Below are positions 9,329 to 20,803 of a stretch of DNA of 64,000 nucleotides, piece by piece (the first letter of the stretch is position 1; every line of letters starts with the position of its first letter). A program made the translations under genes and the position numbers. The notes under the pieces are model-generated. The model saw only the letters and a list, made by a program, of their open reading frames with translations. It had not been told where the DNA came from and made no database searches. The DNA is from Dactylis glomerata (taxonomy: Eukaryota > Streptophyta > Magnoliopsida > Poales > Poaceae), in assembly GCA_007115705.1 (NCBI GenBank), contig QXEO01002102.1, forward strand, positions 1,754,509-1,818,508, written 5' to 3'.

Positions 9329-10951
9329 TCATAGCTGCTCTGCATTCCATGGGTTGCTCTCATCTTTTCCTGTCTTCTTGTCTTGTAGCCGATAAGCTCC
9401 TCCTGGTATTACTTCTGTGATGATGTAAGGTCCCACCCAAGGGGACTCTAATTTGCCGTGGCTGTCCTGCCTGAGTCGTAAGACTAGATCTCCCACCACA
9501 AAGGATCGTGGACGAACTCGACTACTATGGTAGTTCCGCAGGCTCTGTTGATACTGCGTGGCTCTTTCTAATGCTTTATCTCTTGCTTTGTCGAGTGCAT
9601 CGACGTCGTCTTGTAACGCTTATGTTGATGTTACTTCGTCGTATGGCATTACCCTTGGAGCTTCGTGTGTAACTTCAATTGGAAGCACGGCTTCTGCGCC
9701 ATGGACCAGGAAGAAAGGAGTTTCTTGAGTTGCTGCGTTAGGCGTGGTTCTTAAACTCCAAAGAACGGAGGGCAGTTCATCTACCCAAGCGCTCTTGGCT
9801 TTCTCGAGAGGTGCTAAGAGCCTCTTTTTTATCCCATTGCATATTAGGCCATTCGCTTTTTCGACTTGCCCATTTGTCTTCGGGTGTGCCACAGATGCAA
9901 ATTTGAGCTTGATTCCCAATCCTTTGCAATAACTCTTGAATTCCTTTGAAGTGAAGTTTGTCCCATTGTCCGTGATGATGCTATATGGTACACCGAAGCA
10001 GAATACTATTGACTTAATGAAATTGATTGCTGCTGTCGAATCCTGAGTTGTTACCGGGGCTGCTTCCACCCACATGGTAAATTTGTCGACTGCCACAAGC
10101 ATGTAAACATGTCCTCCTGGCCAAGATTTATGCAATTTCCCTACCATATCGAGGCCCCATTGTGCAAAGAGCCAGAACAATGGTATTGGCTGTAACTCTG
10201 CTGATGGCGCGTGCGGTCGAGATGCGAATCTTTGACATGCTTCACACTTCCGAACTATATCTTTCACGTCTTCGATGGCTGTGAGCCAATAGAATCCTGC
10301 TCGAAACGCTTTTGCCGCTATTGCCCTGCTGCTAGCATGATGGCCACATACTCCGGCGTGTATATCTTTTAATATCACTTGTCCTTCTTGAGGTGTTACG
10401 CAACGCTGCAAAACGCCAGTTATACTCTTCTTGTATAATTTTCCCTGCAACACGACAAATGCTTTCGATCGTCGAGTTATCCTCTTGGCTTCCACTGCAT
10501 CTTCTGGTAATTGTTTATTTATCATGTATGCGAGATATGGCTGCATCCAGGTTTCTTCTATCATCATGATTTCTTCGGGTTCCGGCGTAGCCCCCGAGCC
10601 TGCTGCAGTAGTCGAACTTTTGACACTTTTTATCGATCTTTCCACTATTTCCTCCCAGAAGACTCCAGATGGTACGGGTAAGCACTGTGATCCGATATTT
10701 GCTAAATTGTCGGCTTCTTCATTGCTATTTCTGCTGATGTGCGAGACTTCGCATCCATCGAATGTTCCTTCGAGATAGTGATATAAGTTCTTGTAGGCCA
10801 TCATGTTGTCATTGATTGTGTCACACCTGTTCATAACTTGCTGGACGACAAGGTTTGAATCTCCAAATATTTTTAGGCGAGTTGCTCCACATGCTTTGGC
10901 CATCTTCATTCCGTGCAACAAAGCCTCATATTCTGCTTCATTATTAGAGGC
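9329..10951 (-). pseudogene. pol 3' part: RNase H segment and integrase
   Basis: Downstream of a TAG at 10952-10954 the frame continues with the second half of an RNase H domain (GDSNLVVQQV and SNEEADNLA). Integrase follows: an HHCC zinc-binding region ending CEACQRF, then a catalytic core with the first Asp in WGLDMVG, the second in TDNGTNF and the Glu in GQVEKANG. The C-terminal domain (9329-9619) reads FVVGDLVL, GPYIITEV and PGGAYRL, without a chromodomain. Integrase inserts the cDNA into the genome. A TAA at 9620-9622 lies before the C-terminal domain, which ends at TGA 9329-9331. Two in-frame stops make this piece defective, although all catalytic residues remain. Confidence 0.88.
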
Positions 10952-12500
10952 CTACAGAAAACTCATCCTTAAAACGTATTTAAGCTTGTCGCCATGCGGC
11001 GATATCAAGATTACTCCTGCTCCTGCGCCTTGGACTCTCTTAGAACCGTCGAAGTACATTGTCCAGACACTCGATAAATTTGGCGGTCCTGTGCTTTGCA
11101 ACTCCAGCCATTCTGCTGTAAAATCTGGCAAGATTTGCGACTTGATCGCCTTCCTCTTTTCATACGTGATGTCCATGGGAGATAATTCGATTCCCCACAA
11201 AGAGACACGTCCTGTTGCTGAAGGATTGTTCAATATATTCGATAGTGGCGCTTCATTGACCACTATAATTGAGTGCACCGCAAAGTATTGTCGCAATTTT
11301 CGTGCTATTGTAAAAACACTATATGCAAGCTTTTGATAATGCGGGTACCTCTGTTTTGTCGGAGATAGTACTTCACTGATAAAATATACCGGCCTCTGGA
11401 CGCCATGGGCTTTCCCCTCTTCACTTCTTTCGACTACTAGTACTGTGCTCACCACCTGATGGGTTGTGGCGATGTAGAGTAGTAGTGGCTCCTTTTCTTT
11501 TGGTGCGACCAGCACTGGTGGTGTGCAGAGCACTTTTTTCAACTGCGCAAAAGATGCGTCTGCTTCTGCTGTCCATTCAAACTTATCATCTGACTTTTTC
11601 ATAAGTGCATAAAACGGGAGCGCCTTTTCTCCCAATCGAGCAACAAAACGACTTAGTGCCGCGACGCGTCCTGCGAGTTTCTGTACGTCGTGTAGTTTCG
11701 TGGGTTTCCCCATTGTTAAAATTGCTTGTATCTTCTCTGGGTTCGCCTCTATTCCCCGTGCTGACACCAGGAACCCTAAGAGTTGTCCTGGTGATACGCC
11801 AAAGGAACACTTTGTCGGGTTAAGCTTAAGCTTGTACCTGCTCAGGTTGTCGAAGGTTTCTGCCAGGTCGCTGATAAGGGATTCCTCCTCTCTTGTAGTG
11901 ATGACTACATCGTCAATGTAGACTTGGATGTTGCGTCCTATTTGGCCCCCAAGGCAATTTTGCATCATCCGTTGATAAGTTTCTCCTGCATTTTTTAGGC
12001 CGAACAGCATTACTTGATAGCAAAACACCCCATACGGTGTGATGAAGGCTGTTTTTTCTTCGTCTTCTTTTTTTCAACTTGATCTGGTTGTAGCTAGAAT
12101 ATGCATCCAAAAAGGAAAGCCTTGCGCAGCCCGCTGTTGAATCAATTATCTGATCGATGCGGGGTAAAGGGAAGGGATCTTTTGGACAATGCTTATTGAG
12201 AGATGTGTAGTCGACACATACTCTTTGTACGTCTGTGTTTTTCTTGGGTATGATCACTGGATTGGATACCCAACTTGAGGTTTTTATTTCTCTGATAAAT
12301 CCGGTGTTTTCCAGCCTGTGCAATTCTGATGCTATCGCCTTCCTTTTGGGTTCATCGAATCTTCGCAATGGTTGCTTGACTGGCTTTGCTTTAGGATCTA
12401 CATTTAGTGCGTGCTCGACGAGTTCCCTGGGAACCCCTGGCATGTCTGAAGGACACCAGGCGAAGATTTCCCAGCGCTCACGGAGGAACTCGATGAGCAC
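10952..12500 (-). pseudogene. pol middle part: reverse transcriptase and RNase H start
   Basis: The reverse transcriptase begins near 12500 (FAWCPSDMPG, then the fingers motif NPVIIPKK). It includes SFLDAYSSYNQI and the catalytic YIDDVVIT near 11900, followed by an RNase H start with YFDGS. The enzyme copies element RNA into cDNA and RNase H removes the RNA. A frameshift lies at about 12065-12077, where an A7 run on the minus strand is one base longer than the frame allows. Upstream and downstream frames therefore differ. The piece ends at TAG 10952-10954, inside RNase H. A TAG at 12507-12509 separates it from protease in the same frame. Confidence 0.88.
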
Positions 12501-12506
12501 GCTTTT

Positions 12507-13748
12507 CTATGTGGGATCCAGATTTACTGCAATCGATGTCATCTTTTTTGGGTCTGTGGGGTGGACCTGGATCTTCTTCGAGTCCTGAGTTGTGTCGAAA
12601 GCCTGATCTGGCAGGGATCGTCCAACGTCGGGTAGCATATTATGATCCGTTTCTCCTTTTAGCCTCTCATACTCTGCTGTCATGCCGAAGGTTTGCGCCA
12701 TCCTATTGAATTCTCTGTCGCATGTGTTGGCTACTTCAAAGCTCCCTTGCACTGTAATTGTTCCTTTGGGTCCTGGGATTTTTAGCGTAAGGTACGCGTA
12801 GTGAGGTACTGCCATGAACTTTGCGAATGCTGGGCGCCCTAGGATTGCGTGGTACTGTGATGGCCAGTCCATAACTTCAAATTCCAACTTCTCTCTGCGA
12901 TAATTGCTGCTACTGCCAAAGCAGACGTCGAGTTCTATCTTTCCCAGAGGGTAATTTGCGGCTCCTGGTACTATTCCATGGAAGGAGCAATCTGTTGGCT
13001 TCAAGCTTGACAGTGAGATACACATTGCCTTCAAGGTTCTAGCATATATTAGGTTTATGCTGCTTCCTGCATCCATAAACACTCTCCCGATGTCGTACCC
13101 TCCTATTTGCGCCTTTAACACCATTGGCGAGTGGCCCGGCCTGGGAACTTTTCTTGGGTGATCTGCTCTGCTGAACTTAACTGGTTGATCTGACCACCGC
13201 AAATATTCTGTGGTGGCTGGTGGTGATGATATTGCTATGTTTACTTGCCTGGATATGCTCTTTCGCTCTTTCTTCGACTTAGGCACTAGTTGAATCATTG
13301 CTGATATGTAGATTTTTGATTCTAGGTGCCTTGCTAGCCGTTGTAATTGGTATCCTTGACTTGTGTGTTTCTCTCCTTGTCGTCCCCCTTGGCTTGAACC
13401 CATGGTGCTTTGTAGTCTTAGGAAAGTTCTACAATCCTTCATCTGGTGATTTGAGACTCTTTTTCCGTCCAGATATGCGTAATGGATTCGACAAGGTCCG
13501 TATAGCATGTCTTCGGCCGATGGGCCGGAGTACCTTGATTTTTCTGCTCCTTTTGCCTGAAACCTTCTATTTTCATATCCTTCTTCTTCCCTTGCTTCGT
13601 AACCCGCGGCTACCTGATTTTGCCTTCCTTGATTATCCCTGCTGCAGTGTCGTTTCCTCTGTCTACTTGTTCTGTCGACTTCTGGTGAGCGCCCTCTTTT
13701 GTTATTATATGTGTCTTCTCCATCAGCGAATTTGTTGGCTTCTTCCAT
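12507..13748 (-). pseudogene. gag 3' end and aspartic protease
   Basis: The N-terminal third is Arg/Glu-rich gag tail with the conserved CRIHYAYLDGKRVSNHQM stretch. The protease active site reads FMDAGSSINLIY, and ILGRPAF is the downstream conserved block. The protease cuts the polyprotein into mature parts. Alanine after the catalytic Asp replaces the more usual Thr or Ser. The same DAGS is in the outer element, so it is a family trait rather than damage. The frame ends at TAG 12507-12509, directly before reverse transcriptase. Confidence 0.85.
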
Positions 13749-13870
13749 TAACTCTGCTACTGTCGTTGGCCTTGTTCTTCATATCTCTTCTACAAGATCT
13801 GAGCGACGAAGGCCGGCCGAAAAAGCGTCTATTGCTCGTTCGTCGGAGACGTCCTCTGCTGCGTTTTTTA

Positions 13871-15397
13871 TTACACTCCATCGTTGTATATAGGAACGTA
13901 GAGTTTCACCTTTCCTTTGCACACATGCTTTGACTTCCTCCAGCGATGCTGGTATGTCGAACGGAAATTTCGTGCGAATTGGTTTTCGAGTTCTCCCCAG
14001 CTTCCAATTGACTTATTAGGTAAGGTATTCAACCAGGACCATGCTGCGCCGGTGAGGTGTAGTTGCAAACTTTGCATTGCAGTTGCTTTTGTCCCCCCTA
14101 ATATCTGTACTGCCTGCAGATAATCCGATAACCATAGAGTAGGTTCCTGCGACCCATCATATTTTTGCTGGTCGTGCGGTAACTTGAATCCTTTGGGTAC
14201 TCGTGTTCTGCGAACCCTGCGGGTAAAGCATAATGCGTCCATCTCTTTTTTGTCGTCTTCATAGTTTTCTTCCCTCCAGGCGTGGCGTGACTTATTTACT
14301 CGAGCCTGTGCTATTATATTTCTTGCGTCCTCCTTCCTCTTGTGTCGCCTTTCTTCTTCTGATGACTCACTAGATTCGTTTTGTATTGTATTGTGCTTGA
14401 ACTTCTCCCTTCGCCTTTCCTTGTAGCTTGTGGAGTTTGTCTCTGGACCTTTTCCCCTGATCTTTTCTTCCACTATCCCGAGGCTTCGTATTGCGGCTTG
14501 GTGCATGTCTTCCCGCGGATCTCCGGGTTCTGGCCGCGTGGTTAGTAAATATGCATGTGCTGCTATCAGCGCTGCTTCTGGTGTTTCTTGCACAAAGTCT
14601 TCTTCATCTTCCTCTGGCTGTGGAGTAATACTTCTTGAATACTTTTCCTCCCTACTCTGCGCGGCTGCCCCTCTGTTGTGTTTTGGGTCTCCGTGCCTTT
14701 CCCTGCTATATTCTGAATCTTCGCTGTAATCATCCCAATACTCTTCCTTTGACATACTGTTATTATCTTGAAAAAGCATGTCTCTTTCCTCCCTTAGTTT
14801 CTTCCTATGTTGGTATAATGCATACTGATATCCCATTAGAACTTCTCTTCTCGATCCTTCGGGTACTTCTGTTCCATGATTGATAGCTGACATGATCATC
14901 CTCCATTCTCCAGTTGAAACGTGAACTTTCTCCTTCTCTCTTTTGTTGTGTTCTTTTACTTTGTCGACTTGCCTGTCGACCCTTTTACTTCCTTCGTTGT
15001 TGTTTTCTTCTTCTGCCTCAGTGATAATGATGCATAGCTGGTGTACTTTTTTGGAGACGCCACTGCTTCCAGCGGCGAAGTCCCTTGCGCAGTTGTGCGT
15101 TTTACACGCTCTTTCTTCTAAGTTGAATTTTTCCCGAATTTTGTCGCCTTCTGCGATTGGTGCTTTTCCTAAGCTGACCGGCGAGTTTACCTTGCTGGAA
15201 GAGCCTTCTGACGATTCCAACATTACTTCTGTTTCGGGCTTACTCGCCGACGGATCTGGTTTCGTCGAATCCGAGAGGCGGGATGAACCCGATGGCCCGA
15301 TGAGGATGTTTAAACTTCCGATTGTTAACTCCATCTCTTGATTTTCGTCGAATTCTGCACTGCTGTTGGCTAAAAGTGAAAAAGCCGTCGAATTCAT
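13871..15397 (-). pseudogene. gag polyprotein, N-terminal part (inner Tat-type element)
   Basis: The ATG at 15397 (MNSTAFSLLANSS) is preferred, because upstream in-frame codons lie in the primer binding site. The first 370 residues are charged and low in complexity. The conserved gag core begins near 14190 with GFKLPHDQQKYDG and LSDYLQAVQILGG. A frameshift near 13950 cuts it in the NFRSTY region, and gag resumes in the frame that starts at 13748. The homologous outer gene and the fragment at 41148 keep this junction intact in another frame (KRPTSIEEVK). Confidence 0.85.
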
Positions 15398-15415
15398 GAT
15401 TCCAACGCCCAGGGT

Positions 15416-15432
15416 CCCCACGGTCGGCGCCA
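15416..15432 (-). promoter_or_regulatory. primer binding site of the inner element
   Basis: TGGCGCCGACCGTGGGG on the minus strand begins two bases after the 5' LTR. It should pair with the 3' end of a host tRNA. I cannot say which tRNA from the sequence alone. The outer element has TGGCACCGACCGTGGGG at the same place. Confidence 0.75.
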
Positions 15433-15434
15433 AT

Positions 15435-15769
15435 TGACGAGGGTTAACTCGACAAATGTCCTAAATGAAGGACTTAGGATCGGGGAGACAGGGCGTCGGA
15501 TGAACTCGAAGGTAAGATTAGTCGAAATATGTGTATATCGAAAGTAAACTTGGGTGTTGAACCTGGCTTGCTTTCAATCTGGCCTACACCGTCCCCTCCT
15601 GGCCCCTATATATAGGTGGCCAGGTCTCGAGGATCGGGTAGGGTCCGATACAGATTACAATATCGACATACGATAAGAACTCGTATCTCGACTATATTTA
15701 CAATTGGGCCTAGCTTAACGGGCCTCAGGGGTACTCAACTAACGGGCTCTATTAGCTATACCCTTGTCA
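15435..15769 (-). repeat. 5' LTR of the inner Tat-type element
   Basis: It is 335 bp with TG...CA ends, followed by the target copy CAAGG at 15770-15774. It carries the same palindromic TATA core as the other copies. After it, the plus-strand antisense gene of the outer element resumes in phase. Confidence 0.92.
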
Positions 15770-16481
15770 CAAGGTGTCTTTGTCGACTCTGCAACCGGGC
15801 GATGATCCTCTGATGACCGCGGTTAACTTACTCGAAGCAAACTGGATATCTATCCAGGAGATCTTTGAGTTGGTGAGCCGCGTTCTTACGTGGATGTTTG
15901 TCGGGTTGTGGCCCAAGCAAAAGGCGGAGGTGCCGAACAATGACTTGAAGAAACTTGCCGAAGCCTTCGATACGACTGACGACCCTGTCCTCCAGCTGAA
16001 GGGGCTTTCTTTGAAGCGAGGTGCTGAGGGTGCTATCGCACTTTCTTATACACATGGTGCAGATTTCGACTGGGAGAAGGTTAGCTCTCCTCATGGCCGC
16101 ACCCGCTCAGAGTTAAAGGCCTTCTTCGAGAAGGCGAAGAAGTTTGCGCCTACCCTAGTATCGATTATTTCCCCTTCAGCGGCTTCCGCGACTTCTACTG
16201 CGCCAACTCCCGTGACTCCAGCAACAGAAGAGCCCGCGCCTCCTTCAACTGCTGGCATTGCTTTTGCCATGCCATCCTCCGCCACGGAGCAAAATGCTGA
16301 GGTGGCATAGATTCGGCCTCTCATTGTAATTTTCAATTTCTGCTTTTGATGTAAAACCTTTAGTCGTGTGCAAACCGAGAACTTTAGTCAAAGGGTTTGC
16401 ATCTATGTAAATATGCTTCTTTTCTATTATATCGTGTTAGCTGCTGAAATGCTTCTCCTTTCTTTTCTTTTGTATCCCAGT

Positions 16482-17407
16482 CTATGCGTATTGGTGATCC
16501 TCCAAGTCGCGACCAGGCTCCCTCTGGTGCTTTTGACTCTAAAGCTTCGTCGCCTCCTCGCCGCTGCTGTCAATGCGCTGAATATTCTTCAAGGATTTCG
16601 GATCTTGAGAATCGCTTGACTTTAGCCAAACGCTAAGCGCAGATGACTATAGATAAAGCTAGCAAAGCTTGTGGTTTGATGAAGCAGATATCTATTCTCG
16701 ACGATAAGGTGTCTAGTCTGAAGGCGAAGATTGTGCATCATGAAGAATGCGACTCTTTTGTCATCAGCATTATCGAGTCTGCCTGCGAGATGTTGCGATG
16801 TAAGATTCCTTGCGACTTCTCTTTTTCGCTTTTGTTCCACTGCTGCTTTGTGATATCCTTTCTCATCTTAGGCACTTGTTTGGATTTTGCTGTTGAGGAT
16901 CGTCGGGTTGCCGAGCGAAATGTGGCTCTGGAAAAGATGTTGGCGGGTATTGAGAGTTTGTGGTCTGATCCTCGCCGCCGTCGTGCTATCGTATTGCATC
17001 AGGACCGCGCCCAGCATATCGGCGAGTCAGTTGATGGTTGCCGAAGAGCTCTCATAACTATGCATTATGTCATGCTTCCTCGCAATCCTCTGCCTGGAAG
17101 TTTCCCACAGCTTCTCGATACTTTTAGATCCAGTCAGCGTATTCATCGGCTAATAGAGCTAAACTTAGTGGCATGTGCCAATTTTGCTCTTGGGTGGATG
17201 CGTAAGTGGTACCCAAGACTTAATTATAGCTCTATGTCACTGAACTATCCTCCAGGTGGGGCTAGTCTGCGAGTACATCTGGAGAGTACCTTGCAGCCTG
17301 CTCGAAGGATTATAGCTAGGCTGTTGCGAGAGGATGTCGCGTTTTTTCGCGAGTATCACTATTTAGATCCTTTAGGTGTAGATGATTCTGATAACCCGAT
17401 GTTGTAA
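16482..17407 (+). pseudogene. second antisense gene of the outer element (coiled coil plus helical C-terminal domain)
   Basis: A reading frame begins after a likely splice acceptor (TGTATCCCAG, 16472-16481). It carries a heptad-rich segment (SRISDLENRLTLAKR, then MKQISILDDKVSSLKAKI), an intron at 16800-16871 with GT...AG ends, and a C-terminal domain with FALGWMRKWYPRLNY and RLLREDVAFFREYHYLDPLG. It ends at TAA 17405-17407. One in-frame TAA at 16634-16636 interrupts the coiled coil. Similar tails occur in plant gypsy-type transposon proteins, so it could be a C-terminal partner or an alternative 3' end of the gene that ends at 16310. The function is unknown. Confidence 0.55.
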
Positions 17408-17699
17408 TACTCGTGTTTATGTGGAATGCGAGAGTTTCTTATTTCGCGACTGTATGTCTGAAATTTGTTCTCAGAGCGTTTTGTATGATTCGTGCGTTTG
17501 CCGCATTTTCCTTTTGAGAGGCTCGTAAACTCGAATATGAGGAACATTTTGTCTTTATTATACTTGTAATGTAAGATACATGGGGTGACCCAAGAGATCC
17601 GGCCTATGACCTGTGTTCTGGATCTAGAGGGCATTGCCCTGGGATGAATCGTGGCTTTTACAGCCTTATTCTTCTACTCTACTTTGTTGTTCTTGCTGC
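17408..17699. other. short spacer between antisense gene and protease end
   Basis: No gene is seen. It holds the 3' flank of the second antisense gene and a segment (17579-17645) similar to 9219-9295 of the inner element. Confidence 0.5.
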
Positions 17700-19277
17700 T
17701 TATGCCTTTGTGGCCTTCTCTTCTTCTTCTGTAGCTTTGCCTTCTCCTGATGCTTCTACTCGTGGTTTCTTCATCTCTGGCTCCGTAACACGTCCTTCGG
17801 GTAGCTTGTCGCCTTCCGTAGTCGTGCTTTTCACCTTCTCTGCATAGTTGGCTATCATGCCAAAGTTTTGCGCCATCTTGTGGAACTCCTTGTCACATAG
17901 GTCTGAAACCTCGAAGCTTTCTTTTACTGTGATGATTCCCTTTGGTCCTGGCATCTTTAGTACTAGATACGTATAGTGAGGTACTGCCATGAATCGCAAA
18001 AATGCAGGTCGCCCGAGGATCGCATGATATTGAGATGGCCAGTCCATGACCTCGAAGTCTAGCTTTTCTCTTCTGTAGTTTTGTCGGTTGCCGAAGCAAA
18101 CGTTGAGTGCTATCCGACCTAGTGGATAATTGGCACTTCCTGATACGATTCCATGGAAAGAACAGTCTGTTGGCTTCAGGAACTCTAGTGATATATGCAT
18201 TGCTCTGAGCGTTTTCGCATATATCAAATTGATTCCACTTCCCGCGTCCATGAATATTCTGTCGACATCATACGCGCCGATTTGAGCTTTGAGTACCAAG
18301 GGCGCGTTTCCTGGCCGAGGTATTGTTATAGGGTGATCTTCTCTGTTGAACTCGATTGGTTGTTCTGACCAGTGTAGATATTCTATTGTAGCTGGAGGTG
18401 AAGTAACTGCTAGATTAACTTGTCGGGTAATGCTTTTTTCTTCTTTGTTCGACTTGGGCACAGGTTGTATCATTGCTGTGATGTGCCCCTTAGATGGAAC
18501 GTACCCTCCGTCGTCATCGTGTCCCTGGTTTGGCTGGTCTTGTCCTTGAGGAGCTCCATTATTCCCTTGTTGATTTGTGGGAGGCTTGTTGTTTCCTTCG
18601 TATCCTTGTCGCTTTGCTTCGGTTTGCTTACTTAATGCTACTTCTTGTAGCTTCAAGAATGTTGTGCAATCTTTCATTGCATGCCTGGACACTCGCTTTC
18701 CATCGACGAACGCTGAGTGTATATGACAAGGCCCGTTTAGCATATCTTCTGGCGATGGGTTGTACTCTCTGGATTCTCTTGTGGGAAACTTTTTATAGTC
18801 TTCTTTTCCGTAGCTTCGATACCCTGAGCTTTTGCGATCACTCCCTTGGTAGCTATTGTCCTTATATCCCGCGGCTACTTGGCTGTGGGAGCCGTAATTG
18901 TCGTAATTGCGGGACCTTCTTCTTTGGCTTCCATATCTGTTTCTTCTCTCGTCCTCTGGCGATCGCGTCCGCTTGTTGTTGCATGCGTCTTCTCCGTCTG
19001 CAAATCTGTTTGCTACGTCCATGAGGTCTGACACTGTTTTCGGCTTGATTCTGCCCATCTCTTCGACTAGGTCTCTTCGCCTTAATCCAATTATGAACGC
19101 GTCTATTGCTCTTTCGTCTAAAACTTCGACTGCTGAGTTTTTGATAAGGCTCCATCTTTGGATGTATGCCCTTAAGGTTTCGTCGCGTTGTTGTACACAC
19201 TCTTTGACTTCTTCTATCGATGTCGGCCGCTTGTATGTCGACCTGAAGTTGCTTCGTGAGATCTTCCCAATTTCCAA
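17700..19277 (-). pseudogene. gag C-terminal part and aspartic protease of the outer element
   Basis: It carries NFRSTYKRPTSIEEVK, a gag tail rich in Arg, Ser and Tyr, CHIHSAFVDGKRVSRHAM, then the protease site FMDAGSGINLIY and ILGRPAF. The frame ends in a Glu/Lys-rich tail with a stop at 17700. The inner element continues into reverse transcriptase at this point; the outer element does not. Its protein set is therefore gag-protease only, and it would need reverse transcriptase and integrase from a partner. Confidence 0.85.
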
Positions 19278-20766
19278 TGGTTTCTTTCTCTAGTTTGCTC
19301 AACCATGACTTTGCTGCGCCGGTGAGGTGTAGTTGCAAACTTTGCATTGTTGTTTCTTTGGTTCCTCCCAATATTTGTACTGCTTGTAGATAGTCTGAGA
19401 GCCACGACTGTGGTTCCTGTGATCCGTCGTACTTTTGTTGATCATGAGGTAGTTTGAACCCCTTGGGTACTGGCGTGGTGCGAACCCTGCGGGTAAAGCA
19501 CGATGCTCCCATCTCCTTTTCGTCATCTTCATAGCCGTGCCTTCCGTTTGGAGATCGAGATCTTCAGGTTCCTCCATGTTTTGGGCTCCCGTGGTGTCTT
19601 GGTGATGGCGATCGAGATCGTTGATTACTACTTCTGTGCCGAGGACTATTGTGATGGCGAGGTGACCTTGGCTTGTGTGGTTGCTTGTTGTGATATGCCT
19701 CCTCTTCTTTTGCTGATAGCTTGTTGCCCACCATCTTTAGTCCGTTCAGGGCTGCTCTGTGCATATGTTCCCTAGGGTCCCCTGGACTTGTACGAGTTGT
19801 AAGCAGATATGCTTGAGCTACCACTAGTGCTGCTTCAGGGGTTTTTGGTACGATGTTTCCCTGCTCGTCGACCGATAGGAAGGACGAGTCGAAATTTTTG
19901 GAGATGCTTTGCCTTTCTGAGTACTCGAGGTTTTCGTACCTTGAACCATGTCGATGATTCCTCCTTGCGTTGGTATGTGACGCGTCGCTTCGTGCTCTGC
20001 GAGCGGCGTTGCTGGCTGCAATGGCTGAGTCTTTTCTTTTTTGTATCGCTATTTTCTCCTTTGCTAGTTGATTTGCCTGCTGCCTTAGGGCATAGTGATA
20101 CCCCAGGAGCATATCCTTGCTGGAATTTGATGGTATTGGTGTGCCCTTTTCCACAGCTTCCCTTATTATTCTCCATTCATCGGCTGATAGTCGAATTTTT
20201 TCCCTGGTTGCGAGGGATTCTGCTGTTTGCCCTTCTGCTACATGATTTGCTCCTCTGTCGATATTTGCTGGGTTTAACACTGGATTGTTATTTTCGTCGA
20301 ATTCCTCTGAATTGTCTCCTACAATGGCGAGCACCTGGCATTGTTTGCCGATTTTATTATTAAAGCTTGAGAAGATCGAGTCATCATCTTCAGAAAGCTC
20401 TAACCCTGTCTTCCACGTATCTGTTGACTTATCTAAAATATCGTCGTGGCAGATCATGAGATCTTCGAGTTGGACCTCTAAGTCGAAATTTTCTATTGTC
20501 TCATCGTCTTCTGCAATTTTTCCTTTTTGTACTTCTCCTAAGCTAACCGGCGAGTTTACCTCGCTGGAAGAGCCTTTAGAATATTCCATCATTGCTACTG
20601 TTTCGGGCTCACTTGCCGACGGATCTGGTTTCACCGGATCTGAAAGGCGAGTCGAACCCGAAGGCCCGATGAAGATGCTTAGACTTCCGATTGTCAGCTC
20701 CATCTCTTGATTTTCATCGATTCCTGCAGTGTTGTTGGCTAAAAGCAAAAAAGCCATCGAATTCAT
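18862..20766 (-). pseudogene. gag N-terminal and central part of the outer element
   Basis: The ATG at 20766 (MNSMAFLLLANN) matches the start of the inner gag. A charged N-terminal half is followed by the core GFKLPHDQQKYDG and LSDYLQAVQILGG near 19460. A TGA at 19564-19566 interrupts the frame before the core, and a frameshift near 19265 moves it into the frame of the downstream protease piece. Confidence 0.82.
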
Positions 20767-20784
20767 GATTCCAACGCCCAGAGT

Positions 20785-20801
20785 CCCCACGGTCGGTGCC
20801 A
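20785..20801 (-). promoter_or_regulatory. primer binding site of the outer element
   Basis: TGGCACCGACCGTGGGG on the minus strand lies two bases after the 5' LTR. It differs at one position from the inner element's site. Confidence 0.72.
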
Positions 20802-20803
20802 AT

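Larger units (their letters stand above)
6997..15769 (-). mobile_element. Tat-type LTR element, full gag-pol set plus antisense AT-hook/B3 gene
   Basis: The LTRs (6997-7331 and 15435-15769) are 335 bp, with 4 differences counted by eye. The target duplication CAAGG flanks the element at 6992-6996 and 15770-15774. On the minus strand it holds a PBS (15416-15432), gag, protease, reverse transcriptase, RNase H, a second RNase H-like segment and integrase. A TATA-driven gene lies on the plus strand near the 3' LTR. Two RNase H segments and an antisense extra gene before the 3' LTR are known traits of the Tat lineage. Wheat families such as Fatima are the likely relatives, but I cannot name the family with certainty. 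Coding breaks suggest this copy is not active alone. Confidence 0.92.
4814..16310 (+). pseudogene. antisense gene with 'putative gypsy type transposon' domain (PF04195-like), six exons, split by a nested element
   Basis: The product matches the plant family annotated as putative gypsy-type transposon protein. Recognisable stretches include FLRGLLFVYGVQLHQL, HIACFVTLCE, VQGWRTKWFYIKD and RRVQPLQ, followed by an acidic region, a coiled coil (6652-6885) and an Ala/Pro/Thr-rich tail. Introns with GT...AG ends are visible at 5718-5816, 6125-6196, 6423-6489, 6563-6651 and 6886-6984. The last exon runs from 6985 to the insertion at 6996 and resumes at 15775, ending at TAG 16308-16310. Damage: an apparent one-base loss directly after the ATG at 4814, a one-base loss in the A-run at 5197-5204, a TAG at 6057-6059, and the nested element. 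The gene lies opposite to gag. The molecular function of the family is unknown. Confidence 0.8.

Noticed and set aside
13298..13933. Plus-strand 211-codon frame opposite gag-protease
   Set aside because: Shadow of the minus-strand gag; no splice sites, promoter or domain, unlike the real antisense genes at 4814 and 8362.
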